A DNA stretch of 47,650 nucleotides from RGIG8785 sp045655245. GTDB lineage: Bacteria; Bacillota; Clostridia; RGIG8785. The notes beneath the pieces were generated by a model. It worked only from the letters and a program-made list of their open reading frames with translations. It made no database searches and was not told the origin of the DNA. The position numbers and the translations under genes are program-made. This document shows positions 1 to 7,846 of the stretch, one piece after another. The stretch is taken from NCBI GenBank assembly GCA_045655245.1, contig JAZOOX010000025.1, positions 1 through 47,650 on the forward strand. Reading direction: 5' to 3'. Position 1 is the stretch's first letter, and each line of letters opens with the position of its first letter.

Positions 1-76
1 AAAAGTAATCATAGATTACGAGCAGTGAACCATTAGGTATATTAAATGAATGGTTAACCTGTTTGGGAGACCAGTG

Positions 77-355
77 ATGAACCTTTTGGCACAAGTCGTC
101 GGTTTGCTGGCCGTCGCGGCCTTTCTTTTAAGTTATCAGCAGAAAAAACGGCGGAATATCATCGCCTGGAACGCTGCATCGCGGGTTTTGTACATCACCA
201 GGATATCTTGCAGGCACCTTTGAAGGGCTGTTTTAGACGTTTTGGGAACGGTTTCTTCGGTAGCTGCACAAAACAAAGAGAAGCCGTATATCAAAAACCG
301 CTTAAAACTTACGGTTTGGGGGCTGAACTCGTTAATTGTGGCGAAAAGGCTATGG
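77..355 (+). pseudogene. Degenerate YgjV-like inner membrane protein
   Basis: An ATG at 77 with a GGGAG ribosome site opens a frame reading MNLLAQVVGLLAVAAFLLSY, typical of the N-terminus of the YgjV family of small membrane proteins of unknown function. The frame breaks near 200. The expected continuation (YLAGTFEG) appears in a second frame at 204-227, and GTVSSVAAQNKEKPYIKNRL continues in a third frame from 242. Homology seems to end near 345-355. At least two frameshifts within 50 bases argue for real decay rather than a single sequencing error. The rest of the family domain is missing and the sequence runs straight into a fragment of a different gene. The family call is from memory of the N-terminal pattern. 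Confidence 0.6.
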
Positions 356-378
356 GACCGAGGCGGCAGACTCGAAGA

Positions 379-498
379 GATGTTTCTATCAGAACGATCA
401 AAAAATTCTGTGATGGGCTGGGAATTACATTGGGCAAGTTTTTCTCGACAGAAGAATTTAAAAACCCGGAAAGCCTTTATAATTCTGTTTCGGAATAA
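379..498 (+). pseudogene. C-terminal fragment of an XRE-type regulator
   Basis: The frame reading VSIRTIKKFCDGLGITLGKF and then FSTEEFKNPE closely matches the C-terminal half of the intact XRE protein at 821-1063 (VTIKMLCDGMGITLSEFFDT). The N-terminal helix-turn-helix is absent and the fragment has no start of its own, being joined to the decayed YgjV-like gene between about 355 and 379. It is most simply a paralogue truncated by a deletion or recombination event. It is unlikely to make a functional product. Confidence 0.6.
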
Positions 499-505
499 TA
501 AAACG

Positions 506-547
506 ATTCCTTTGGAATATAATTTAGTAAATATTCTGAAAAGGAAT
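506..547. promoter_or_regulatory. Imperfect dyad upstream of the XRE gene pair
   Basis: Left arm 506-520 (ATTCCTTTGGAATAT) and right arm 531-547 (ATATTCTGAAAAGGAAT) are imperfect inverted repeats around a 10-base centre. A TATAAT at 518-523 lies inside the dyad but I see no good -35. The dyad ends 7 bases before the start of the XRE gene at 555, where an autoregulatory operator would be expected. Its right end doubles as the ribosome binding site (AAGGAA). Confidence 0.4.
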
Positions 548-554
548 TATAACG

Positions 555-818
555 ATGAGGACGAGAAAACAGCATTACGGAGACAAGAATGTTGTCGGGC
601 GTAACATAGAACGGATACGAAAAGAAAAGGGGATCAAGCAAAAAGATTTTGTTGCCCAGATTCAGGTGTTCGGCTGTGATATGAATCCGACCAGTTATTC
701 CAAATTAGAAGGACAGGTGCGCGTTGCTACTGATAAAGAGATCTTCGTAATTGCTAAAGTGCTTGGCGTATCAATGGAAGACTTGTTTGCGAAAAAAGAG
801 CAACTTGAGGAAAAATAA
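555..818 (+). CDS. Small XRE-family HTH transcriptional regulator
   Basis: This 87-residue protein carries a single helix-turn-helix of the Cro/C1 type, about residues 15-75 (NIERIRKEKGIKQKDFVAQI, then SKLEGQ and a C-terminal VLGVSMEDLF helix). It should bind DNA as a dimer and has no effector domain. AAGGAA eight bases before the ATG is the likely ribosome site. The stop is followed two bases later by the start of a second XRE gene, so the two are probably co-transcribed. The dyad at 506-547 may be their operator. Paired small XRE genes beside gene debris are typical of remnants of mobile elements; the regulated target is not visible. Confidence 0.8.
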   Translation: MRTRKQHYGDKNVVGRNIERIRKEKGIKQKDFVAQIQVFGCDMNPTSYSKLEGQVRVATDKEIFVIAKVLGVSMEDLFAKKEQLEEK

Positions 819-820
819 CA

Positions 821-1063
821 ATGGATACCTACACTGCGGTTAAAAACCGAATCCTTTATTTATGTGAGCAAAAAGGGATGACAATCAATAAATTGGCGGT
901 AGAGTCTGGCGTGGCTCCGTCTACGGTAAAGAACATTCTTTATGGTAAGAGTGTAAATCCGGGAATTGTCACCATTAAAATGCTTTGTGATGGTATGGGT
1001 ATTACGCTATCCGAGTTTTTTGACACAAATGAATTTAAACAACTTGAACAAGAGTTAAAATAA
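821..1063 (+). CDS. Small XRE-family HTH transcriptional regulator
   Basis: An 80-residue Cro/C1-type helix-turn-helix protein filled by one domain: KNRILYLCEQKGMTINKLAV, the recognition helix region APSTVKNILYGK, and the ending IKMLCDGMGITLSEFF. This subtype is common in Clostridia, often in several copies. The ATG lies 2 bases after the upstream XRE stop, with GAGG about ten bases ahead inside that gene's end, so translation is probably coupled. A terminator follows at 1070-1095. The truncated copy at 379-498 is a close relative. No target is evident. Confidence 0.8.
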   Translation: MDTYTAVKNRILYLCEQKGMTINKLAVESGVAPSTVKNILYGKSVNPGIVTIKMLCDGMGITLSEFFDTNEFKQLEQELK

Positions 1064-1069
1064 TAATAA

Positions 1070-1095
1070 AATCCTGCAAGGTTGCAGGATTTTTC
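1070..1095 (+). terminator. Rho-independent terminator of the XRE pair
   Basis: ATCCTGC and GCAGGAT form a stem (with possible extension AA/TT) around a short loop, followed by TTTTT. It ends the XRE pair 6 bases after the stop and separates it from comEC. Confidence 0.8.
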
Positions 1096-1122
1096 TATAC
1101 TTACAAAAGAGGAGGGGCGCAG

Positions 1123-2505
1123 ATGAAACGACCGTTGGTTTTTGCGGTTGCGACCGTCACAGCAGGCGCAATTTGCGGATTTTATTTACAAAGCGTTTTG
1201 GCGGCACTGCTTATTGCGACGGCGGTTTTTGGCATCGGTTGTTTTGCCCTGAAAAAGCGGTGGTTTGTCTTTTTACTGGCGGTTAGTTTCTTTACGGCAG
1301 GGCTTTTGACGGTATCTGCTTATTTGTATATTCGTCCACAAATTCTTGGAAGCGGGCCGATTTATATCGAAGGCAAAATCGTCAGCGTTCCAAGAGCCGG
1401 AAACGACTATGACTATGCGATTTTAAAGTCGGAAAAGTTTGGTTTTAAAAACCTAACGGGGCAGATAGAGGACCTGTCCGCTCCTTTGTATTTTGATTTA
1501 CGCTTGAAAAGCGGCGTTACCGACTATTCTATTGGTGACCGCATTTCGGTACGGGGAACATTTCGCGCCGAAGATTCCCGCACCCGTGTCTGCGGACGGG
1601 TGACGGCAGAAAGAACCGAACTGCTTGACGGTAACGAGAATTGGTTTACACGATTTGCACGAGATTGCTCGGAAAAGACGAGCCGTTTTATTCTGGACCG
1701 ATTCCCGGGTCAGGAGGGCGCCGTCCTAAACGCCATTATTACAGGAGACCGTTCGGGGTTGTCGGAGGAGACGAGGACGGCATTCAACCGCGCGGGAATC
1801 AGCCATTTGATCGCCGTTTCGGGAATGCATATTTCTTTGTTTCTGTTCTTGTTTACCTGTCTGACCTTTTTCTTCCCGCGGCGGTGGCGATTGGTGCTTT
1901 CCCTGCCGATGTTGGGGTTTTTGGTTGTTTTCACCGGGGCGTCTCCGTCCGTTTTAAGAGCGGCGGCAATGTCTGCCACTTTTTTGGTGGCCAATGCCCT
2001 GGGCAGGGATTCGGATGGGTTGACCAATTTATTTTTCGCAGGAGGGGTTTTGCTTCTGATTGATTTTGATGTGGTCTATGACGTCTCCTTTCAGCTTTCC
2101 TTTTCGTCGGTTTTAGGATTGATCCTGGGCATGCCCTTGCTGACCCATCCGTTTTTCGAGCGACGGTATGGAAAAATAATCGGTGCATCGGCGATGGCTC
2201 AGTTGGGGTCGCTGCCCTTTGCGGTGGGCGCCTTTGGGACACTGCATCCGTACGCACTGTTGGCAAATATCATAACGGTGCCGTTATTTCCGGTTTTGGT
2301 TTTGGTATGTCTTATGGTGGCACCATTTGCTTTTCTGACTCCGATAGCGCATTGGATGCTGAAGGCGTTTATTTGGATCGCAACACTGGTGGGGAAGCTC
2401 CCGGGTGCCGAGGTGGAAATTGGTGCTGTCAGCGGTGAAGTAGCCGTTTTCCTGGGGTGCGGGTTGGCGGTTGCCTACCTGTTGTTACATCGAAAAAAAG
2501 AATAA
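1123..2505 (+). CDS. comEC: ComEC/Rec2-family competence membrane protein, short form
   Basis: ComEC forms the inner-membrane channel for single-stranded DNA during transformation. This 460-residue protein has N-terminal membrane segments (about 5-70), an extracellular OB-like region (about 75-170), and the competence domain from about 185, with the family signature NAIITGDRSGLSEETR and HLIAVSGMHISLF near residues 228-240. Several hydrophobic helices run to the C-terminus. Canonical ComEC is roughly 700-800 residues and ends in a metallo-beta-lactamase-like domain; that domain is absent here and no such gene follows, because the stop is overlapped by a terminator. AGGAGG stands at a normal distance from the ATG. 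The gene is monocistronic. Confidence 0.85.
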   Translation: MKRPLVFAVATVTAGAICGFYLQSVLAALLIATAVFGIGCFALKKRWFVFLLAVSFFTAGLLTVSAYLYIRPQILGSGPIYIEGKIVSVPRAGNDYDYAILKSEKFGFKNLTGQIEDLSAPLYFDLRLKSGVTDYSIGDRISVRGTFRAEDSRTRVCGRVTAERTELLDGNENWFTRFARDCSEKTSRFILDRFPGQEGAVLNAIITGDRSGLSEETRTAFNRAGISHLIAVSGMHISLFLFLFTCLTFFFPRRWRLVLSLPMLGFLVVFTGASPSVLRAAAMSATFLVANALGRDSDGLTNLFFAGGVLLLIDFDVVYDVSFQLSFSSVLGLILGMPLLTHPFFERRYGKIIGASAMAQLGSLPFAVGAFGTLHPYALLANIITVPLFPVLVLVCLMVAPFAFLTPIAHWMLKAFIWIATLVGKLPGAEVEIGAVSGEVAVFLGCGLAVAYLLLHRKKE

Positions 2506-2535
2506 AGCGTGTGTACCGAGTACACACGCTTTTAT
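2504..2535. terminator. Bidirectional terminator between comEC and the flavin reductase
   Basis: AAAGCGTGTGTA at 2504-2515 pairs perfectly with TACACACGCTTT at 2521-2532 around a 5-base loop. T-rich tails on both strands let it serve both convergent genes. Confidence 0.85.
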
Positions 2536-3044
2536 TATTTGGTATAGCATTTTTCGATTTCTGCAACGAAGACCTTATGGAAGTCGTTTTGGGGATAGTG
2601 CTGTGCCACAAGGGCGGGGTCCAGGAAACTTTCGGGGGTCATATCCTGCAGATAAAGTTTTCTGCAAACCAGCACCAACCGCGCTTGTTCGAAGGTGGAA
2701 GTGCCTTCTTCGGTTGAGCAGGGGGTCAATCCCGTTTCTTTTGCTTTGTCTACATCCCGTCCCGAGTGCCTGCCGCAGAAGGTCAACGCCTCGCGGTATT
2801 CATCGGCGAAGAAGCTCAGCGTAAAACGGTCATTTTCCTCTAAAAATTTAAGGGTGTGCCGTTGGGGACGGACGAAGCAGAAACAGACGTTTTTATTCCA
2901 CAAGACCCCTACGCCGCCCCAACTGGCGGTCATGGTGTTGTGGTGTTCAGGTGTTCCTGCGGTAATGAGCATCCAATCCTTTCCGATTATGCGAAAGGGG
3001 TTTTCGTTCAGCGCTTCAAGGGTGCAGGGTTGAAAAAGAGTCAT
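2535..3044 (-). CDS. Flavin reductase-like FMN-binding protein
   Basis: A 169-residue protein of the flavin reductase-like (FMN-binding split-barrel) family. Features seen are the early segment NPFRIIGKDWMLITAGTPE, the motif NTMTASWGGVGVLWNKNVCF near the FMN site, and FVRPQRHTLKFLEENDRFTL followed by LSFFADEYREALTFCGRHSG. Such proteins reduce or bind flavin; the substrate here is unknown. The frame is open further upstream, but the ATG at 3044 is preferred: it has AAAGGA upstream, starts one base after the galE stop, and matches the usual family N-terminus. It is co-transcribed with galE. Confidence 0.85.
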   Translation of the reverse strand: MTLFQPCTLEALNENPFRIIGKDWMLITAGTPEHHNTMTASWGGVGVLWNKNVCFCFVRPQRHTLKFLEENDRFTLSFFADEYREALTFCGRHSGRDVDKAKETGLTPCSTEEGTSTFEQARLVLVCRKLYLQDMTPESFLDPALVAQHYPQNDFHKVFVAEIEKCYTK

Positions 3045-3045
3045 A

Positions 3046-4053
3046 TTAAAGTCCTTTCGGGTTTTTTGCCATAAAGCGATAGGCGTCTTCACACATTTCG
3101 GCAACACCGCGAGTTGCTTCCCACCCCAGCTCTTTCTTTGCCTTGGCGGGGTCGGCAAAACATTCGGGGATGTCGCCGGGACGTCTGGGGGCGAAGCGAT
3201 AGGGAACCTTTTTGCCCGATGCCTTTTCAAATGCTTCGACCAGTTCCAGTACGCTGTAGCCGTTACCCGTACCCAGATTGTAAGCATCAATGCCGGTGGT
3301 AGAAGCAACTTTCTCCAAAGCTTTGAGGTGGCCTAAGCTTAGGTCAACAACGTGGATATAATCCCGGACACCGGTGCCGTCGCGGGTGGGATAGTCGTTG
3401 CCAAAAACATTGAGTTCTTTCAGTTTGCCGATAGAAACCTGGGCGATGTAGGGCATCAGGTTGTTCGGGATGCCGTTGGGATCTTCACCGATCAAACCGC
3501 TCTTGTGTGCGCCGATGGGGTTAAAGTAACGCAACAGTGCAACGCTCCATTCGGGATCGGAAACCACCAGGTCGCGGAGGATATTCTCAATCATCAGCTT
3601 GGTACTGCCGTAGGGGTTTGTGGTAGACAGGGGGAAATCCTCCCGAATCGGGACCGATGCGGGGTTCCCGTAAACGGTTGCCGAGGAGGAGAAGACCATT
3701 TTCTTAACATTGTGGCGGGCCATGACTTCGCAAAGAAGCAAAGTGCCCGTGATGTTGTTGTGGTAGTAACGCAGCGGGATTGCCACCGATTCGCCGACAG
3801 CTTTTAAGCCTGCAAAGTGGACAACCGCATCAATTTCGTTTTCCGAAAAGATCTTTTCCAAACCTTGTTCGTCCAGCAGATCAACTTCATAAAAGAGGGG
3901 CTTTTTCCCTGTGATTTTTTCGATGCGGCGGAGAGATTCGAGCTTGGAGTTACAGAAGTTATCCATAATAACGACTTCGTATCCAGCGTCTAATAATTCT
4001 ACGCAGGTATGGCTTCCGATATAACCTGCACCACCGGTGACTAATACTTTCAT
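3046..4053 (-). CDS. galE: UDP-glucose 4-epimerase
   Basis: GalE interconverts UDP-glucose and UDP-galactose with bound NAD, feeding the Leloir pathway and surface polysaccharide synthesis in the cytoplasm. The 335-residue length fits the family. The NAD-binding glycine motif GGAGYIGSHT is at residues 7-16, the catalytic Ser region reads SSSATVYGNP, and the Tyr-x3-Lys pair lies in NPYGSTKLMIE. A GTG-TTG-ATC extension precedes the ATG at 4053, but the ATG has a CGGAG site 8-9 bases upstream and gives the canonical MKVLVTGGAGYIG start. It is divergent from the capABC operon, which could use its product. Confidence 0.95.
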   Translation of the reverse strand: MKVLVTGGAGYIGSHTCVELLDAGYEVVIMDNFCNSKLESLRRIEKITGKKPLFYEVDLLDEQGLEKIFSENEIDAVVHFAGLKAVGESVAIPLRYYHNNITGTLLLCEVMARHNVKKMVFSSSATVYGNPASVPIREDFPLSTTNPYGSTKLMIENILRDLVVSDPEWSVALLRYFNPIGAHKSGLIGEDPNGIPNNLMPYIAQVSIGKLKELNVFGNDYPTRDGTGVRDYIHVVDLSLGHLKALEKVASTTGIDAYNLGTGNGYSVLELVEAFEKASGKKVPYRFAPRRPGDIPECFADPAKAKKELGWEATRGVAEMCEDAYRFMAKNPKGL

Positions 4054-4085
4054 GATCAACACTCCGTTTCATTTAAACTACTTTT

Positions 4086-4114
4086 ATTATAGGTGGATTT
4101 TGTGCCAAAGTCAA
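4086..4114 (-). promoter_or_regulatory. Sigma-A promoter of galE
   Basis: On the minus strand TTGACT (4114-4109) and TATAAT (4091-4086) are separated by 17 bases, about 32 bases before the galE start. Confidence 0.8.
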
Positions 4115-4243
4115 CCTCAAGTGGTGGAATTTTCAAAGATTTCATATAACGGCGCTGATTTTTTTGAAAAAAAGCTTTCCTTTTGAAAAAGTTTATGTTA
4201 CAATAAACAAGAGTATGTAATTTTTAAAGTGAGGATGTCGTAA

Positions 4244-4951
4244 ATGAGAGCAGAAACTGATCTGGGTCGTGTGATCCAACTGGTATTGAAGGGCTGGAAA
4301 CTGGTGCTTTCTTTGACCCTTATTTTCGCACTGTGCGCATTTTTGTATACTGAATTTTTCGTGGTTCCCACCTACACTTCCAGCGGTAAACTGGCAGTTT
4401 ATAACCGTAGCAGTGAGGTGCAGGAGAGCAGTGGCGGCTATACGGCAACCGACTATACAGCTTCGGTAAAATTGGCTAATACCTGTATTGATATTATGAA
4501 GCAACCTCAATTTTTGGACCGTGTCCGCGCACACCTTTCCGCCTCAGACGCCGCAGCGTTGACTCTGAACAAGATTTCTATATCTGCTGTTGCCGAGACC
4601 GAAATTTTAAGTATTCGTGTCACCGACACCAACCCCTACCGTGCACAACGTATGGCAGATGCTATTCTGAAAGTAGCTCCTACCGAAATTAAAGAACACA
4701 TTTTTGTCGGGAATATTACCTCGATTTATTCTGCCACTGCTGCAGTGCGTAGATCCAACAATATGCCCGTACGGGTATTGGGCGGCAGCCTTGTTGGCGC
4801 CGTTGTTGCAATTCTGCTGATTCTGCTGGCTGACTTGTTTAATACCACCATCAACTCCGGTGAAGAGATTTCCCAACAGTATAACCTGCCCGTTTTGGGA
4901 AACATCCCCGATGTTGCCAGCAAGAAACGCAGTAAGAAGGAGGCGCAATAA
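4244..4951 (+). CDS. capA: Polysaccharide chain-length regulator / BY-kinase adaptor (Wzz/CapA-like)
   Basis: A 235-residue membrane protein with the Wzz topology: a short cytoplasmic start (TDLGRVIQLVLKGWKLVL), a membrane segment near 18-40, an extracellular part, and a second membrane segment near 178-200 (GGSLVGAVVAILLILLADLF) ending in a basic cytoplasmic tail. In Firmicutes such proteins set polymer length and activate the partner tyrosine kinase through the C-terminal tail. GTGAGG precedes the ATG. Its stop overlaps the kinase start by one base. A TACAAT at 4199-4204 with a poor -35 may be the promoter. Confidence 0.85.
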   Translation: MRAETDLGRVIQLVLKGWKLVLSLTLIFALCAFLYTEFFVVPTYTSSGKLAVYNRSSEVQESSGGYTATDYTASVKLANTCIDIMKQPQFLDRVRAHLSASDAAALTLNKISISAVAETEILSIRVTDTNPYRAQRMADAILKVAPTEIKEHIFVGNITSIYSATAAVRRSNNMPVRVLGGSLVGAVVAILLILLADLFNTTINSGEEISQQYNLPVLGNIPDVASKKRSKKEAQ

Positions 4952-5751
4952 TGAATTTTTTTGATTTACTGGGCGGAAAGAATCATTTTGCTAAAAAGTT
5001 TGTTCCCCGCGCCGCAATTTTAAAATCCGACTCGGGATTTGCGCTGCAGGAGGCTTATAAGACCACCCGTACGAATGTTATGTTCGCTTTTGCAGGGCAG
5101 GACGAAGGTGTTGCCAAAGTCATCGCTGTTACCAGCGCAGAGCCGGGTGCAGGTAAGTCCACCAACACCGTCAACCTGGCCATCACTTTTGCCAAGACGG
5201 GTTGCCGTGTTTTAATGATCGATGCAGATTTGCGTTGCGCCGCTGTGCATCAGTATTTGGAAGTTAAAAACAAGCGCGGTCTGTCTAACGTTTTGGGCGG
5301 GTTCAGCACCTTCGCAGAAGTCGTCTCTCACAGTGAAGAATATAATTTAGACTACCTTACTGCAGGTTCGGTTCCTCCCAACCCTTCGGAGTTGCTGGCT
5401 TCTCCTAAAATGCAACAGCTGTTGGACGAATTGAAAACACAGTATGACTATATCTTTATTGATACGCCCCCCATCGGCGTTGTAACCGACGCTGTTATTT
5501 TGGCAAAGATTGCCACAGGCACGATTTTGGTGGCGCGCAAAGGCTATACCACCTACGAAGCACTGCGCCGCTCTCTGCGCTCGATCGAAATGGTTGGCAT
5601 CCGTCCCATTGGCGTGATTTTAAATGCATCCAACGAGTCGGTCCACTATGGCGGATTGGGCGGGTATAACTATTACCATTCCAAGGCTCATTCTTATGAA
5701 AATCCCCATTTTGGTGATGCCTTGAGTGACGAATTGCAAAAGAATGATTGA
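4951..5751 (+). CDS. capB: Bacterial tyrosine kinase (CapB/CpsD family)
   Basis: A BY-kinase that autophosphorylates a C-terminal tyrosine cluster and controls polysaccharide polymerisation with the CapA-type adaptor. The 266-residue protein shows Walker A (SAEPGAGKST), the A' motif (RVLMIDADLR), Walker B (YDYIFIDTPP), and a tyrosine-rich tail with seven Tyr in the last 25 residues before FGDALSDE. The ATG overlaps the last base of capA. The last 8 bases overlap the phosphatase gene, so kinase and phosphatase are translated together. Confidence 0.92.
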   Translation: MNFFDLLGGKNHFAKKFVPRAAILKSDSGFALQEAYKTTRTNVMFAFAGQDEGVAKVIAVTSAEPGAGKSTNTVNLAITFAKTGCRVLMIDADLRCAAVHQYLEVKNKRGLSNVLGGFSTFAEVVSHSEEYNLDYLTAGSVPPNPSELLASPKMQQLLDELKTQYDYIFIDTPPIGVVTDAVILAKIATGTILVARKGYTTYEALRRSLRSIEMVGIRPIGVILNASNESVHYGGLGGYNYYHSKAHSYENPHFGDALSDELQKND

Positions 5752-6490
5752 CTTACATACACACATTCTTCCCGAGATGGATGACGGGGCCCAGTCGCTG
5801 GAAGAATCTTTGAAACTGTTATATGCATTGGGGGAGCAGGGCGTTGATAAAGTCGTCCTATCCCCGCATTTTTATGCACATATGGAATCGGCCCAAATTT
5901 TTTTGGAGCGCCGGAGCAGACAGGCAGAACGACTGAAAAAGGCGGTAGAATCGCTGAATATCCCGCTTCCTGCAGGGTATTTGGGGGCCGAGGTCCAGCT
6001 GACTAAAAACCTGTTGAAGTACGAGCCGTATTTGAAGGATATGACGATCGGCGGAACCGAATACATTTTGGTCGAACCGCCGTATATGTACTGGGACAAC
6101 TGGGTTTATGACCTGATTCACGAACTGATTAACCTGGACTATACCCCGATTATTGCTCATGTAGAGCGATTTTTGCGGTTTAATCCAAAAGAACGGATTC
6201 AGCAGTTGTTGACAATGGATGTATTGGCTCAAAGCAATGCATCGTCTTATCTGTTGTTTAAAAAACGGCGATTTTTATACCCGTTGATTTATCAAGGAAA
6301 AATCCACTCTTTTGCTTCCGATGCTCATAACTTAAAGTCCCGCTTCCCCGAGATGGCGGATGCGGCAAAGCGTATTCGCAAAAAGTTTGGCCAAGAGCAA
6401 ATCGATTGGTTCACCGGGCAAGCGGAGAAGGTGTTAAAAGACGCTACCCCCTTGTTCGAGTCTAAATGCGACGAAAGAGGAACTGTATGA
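5744..6490 (+). CDS. capC: PHP-type tyrosine-protein phosphatase (CapC/CpsB/YwqE family)
   Basis: A metal-dependent phosphatase of the PHP fold that reverses BY-kinase phosphorylation. The 248-residue protein begins with the metal motif MIDLHTHILPEMDDGAQSLE and contains LSPHFY, GAEVQLT, IIAHVERFLRF and SFASDAHNL, which supply the remaining metal ligands. I chose the ATG at 5744 rather than earlier in-frame codons because family members begin almost directly at the DLHTH motif. No clear ribosome site is visible, which suggests coupling to capB (8-base overlap). Its stop overlaps the dacF start as ATGA. Confidence 0.9.
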   Translation: MIDLHTHILPEMDDGAQSLEESLKLLYALGEQGVDKVVLSPHFYAHMESAQIFLERRSRQAERLKKAVESLNIPLPAGYLGAEVQLTKNLLKYEPYLKDMTIGGTEYILVEPPYMYWDNWVYDLIHELINLDYTPIIAHVERFLRFNPKERIQQLLTMDVLAQSNASSYLLFKKRRFLYPLIYQGKIHSFASDAHNLKSRFPEMADAAKRIRKKFGQEQIDWFTGQAEKVLKDATPLFESKCDERGTV

Positions 6491-7782
6491 AAAGACTGCT
6501 TGGAACAATACTGATTCTCGGAATATTGTTATCTTTTATCCCCACACTCTCCGCGTCTGCAGCAGTCCCCGAAACGGGGGCGAAAGCCGTTCTGCTTGCC
6601 GATTTGGAGACAGGGAATATTCTTTATGCCAAAAATCCCGATGAAAAAGTGTTTCCCGCCAGTACTACCAAATTAATGACCGCCCTTTTGGCCATTGAAT
6701 CCTGCTCTCTTAATGAGCAGGTCACAGGAACGGAGAATGCCGCTCAAGGGCTGGACAGTCTTTCGACTCGTATCTATATTGCCGATGGCGAAGTGTTCAC
6801 TATGGCACAGCTGCTGGATGCATTGTTGATTGTGTCGGCTAACGATGCCGCCAATACCATTGCTGAACATATTTCCGGTACGATCGACGCATTTGTTGAC
6901 CGAATGAATGAACGTGCTGCTGAGTTGGGTGCTACCAACACCCATTTTATGAATCCGTCGGGCATGCATCACGATGATCACTATACCACTGTACGGGATT
7001 TGGCACTGATTGCCCGTGAGGTGCAAAAACACCCTGAGCTGATGCAGATCGCCGCCAAAAGTTATTATGAAATCCCGCCCACCAATCTGTTTCCTGAAAC
7101 CCGACTGGGAAGGGCGTCTAACCACCTGGTAAACCCTGCCAGCGGTGCTTTGTACTACCCTTATGCCACCGGTTTGAAAACAGGCTTTACCGAAAAAGCG
7201 CAGTTTTGCTTGGTTGCTACCGCTGAAAAAGACGGAATGAAGATGATTGCTGTTTTGACGGGTTGCGAAGCTCGCGAGGGTGGTTCTTTGGGGGCAAAAT
7301 CCTTGTTCGAGTACGGGTTTGAGAACTTTGAACAGCGGGTGTTGTTCCGCGCAGGGGACGAGGTAACCACCTTGCCCATTCGCCGCGCAGGGGAAATTAA
7401 AGAAATCCCCTTGGTGGCATCTGAGGAAATTTCGTTGTTAACCCTTCGGGGAGAGGCAGACCCCGAAACCGAGATTGTCACCGAAAAGCGTGCTGTAGCG
7501 CCGCTGGAAGCGGGGACGAAATTAGGGACGTTGACCCTAAAAAGTGCTACGGAAGCCTCCCGCACCTTTGACTTGGTTACCAAAGAATCCTATGCACTCG
7601 GAACCTGGTCACAGCTTTTTCGCTTTATCGGTAGGATGCTGACTTCTTGGGTCTTTTATCTGATCCTTGTTTTGGTTCTTGCCTTCCTAAAATTCCGCAG
7701 TGATAACATCAAACGCCGCCGTCGCCGCGCTTTGCGTCGCAAACGCCAGTTAGAGGCACGGGAACGGATGAAACAACTGTAA
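6487..7782 (+). CDS. dacF: Serine-type D-alanyl-D-alanine carboxypeptidase (DacF-like PBP)
   Basis: This secreted low-molecular-mass penicillin-binding protein removes the terminal D-alanine from peptidoglycan stem peptides. It has 431 residues: signal peptide 1-26 (ends SASAA), active-site SxxK at 59-62 (STTK), SxN at 117-119 (SAN), KTG at 231-233, then a beta-rich C-terminal domain. A hydrophobic anchor lies near 390-410, followed by a very Arg/Lys-rich tail; DacF-type proteins more often end in an amphipathic helix, so the apparent transmembrane anchor is a mild oddity. The ATG overlaps the capC stop (ATGA) and has AGAGGA upstream, so it is the last gene of the capABC operon. Confidence 0.92.
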   Translation: MKRLLGTILILGILLSFIPTLSASAAVPETGAKAVLLADLETGNILYAKNPDEKVFPASTTKLMTALLAIESCSLNEQVTGTENAAQGLDSLSTRIYIADGEVFTMAQLLDALLIVSANDAANTIAEHISGTIDAFVDRMNERAAELGATNTHFMNPSGMHHDDHYTTVRDLALIAREVQKHPELMQIAAKSYYEIPPTNLFPETRLGRASNHLVNPASGALYYPYATGLKTGFTEKAQFCLVATAEKDGMKMIAVLTGCEAREGGSLGAKSLFEYGFENFEQRVLFRAGDEVTTLPIRRAGEIKEIPLVASEEISLLTLRGEADPETEIVTEKRAVAPLEAGTKLGTLTLKSATEASRTFDLVTKESYALGTWSQLFRFIGRMLTSWVFYLILVLVLAFLKFRSDNIKRRRRRALRRKRQLEARERMKQL

Positions 7783-7785
7783 GCC

Positions 7786-7812
7786 AAACGCCCTCGTAAG
7801 AGGGCGTTTTTT
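7786..7812 (+). terminator. Terminator of the capA-dacF operon
   Basis: AAACGCCCTC and GAGGGCGTTT pair around GTAA, followed by a T run, 4 bases after the dacF stop. Confidence 0.9.
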
Positions 7813-7817
7813 AGTAA

Positions 7818-7846
7818 CAAAAAAGCACCGAAAAATCGGTGCTTTT
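7818..7846 (-). terminator. Terminator of the tRNA-Met/tRNA-Glu unit
   Basis: AAAAGCACCGA (7821-7831) pairs with TCGGTGCTTTT (7836-7846). The T run lies on the minus strand, directly after the tRNA-Glu CCA end. Confidence 0.85.

Noticed and set aside
3046..4062. galE starting at the upstream GTG or TTG (4062 or 4059)
   Set aside because: The ATG at 4053 has proper ribosome-site spacing and yields the canonical N-terminus; the extra codons overlap the Shine-Dalgarno region.
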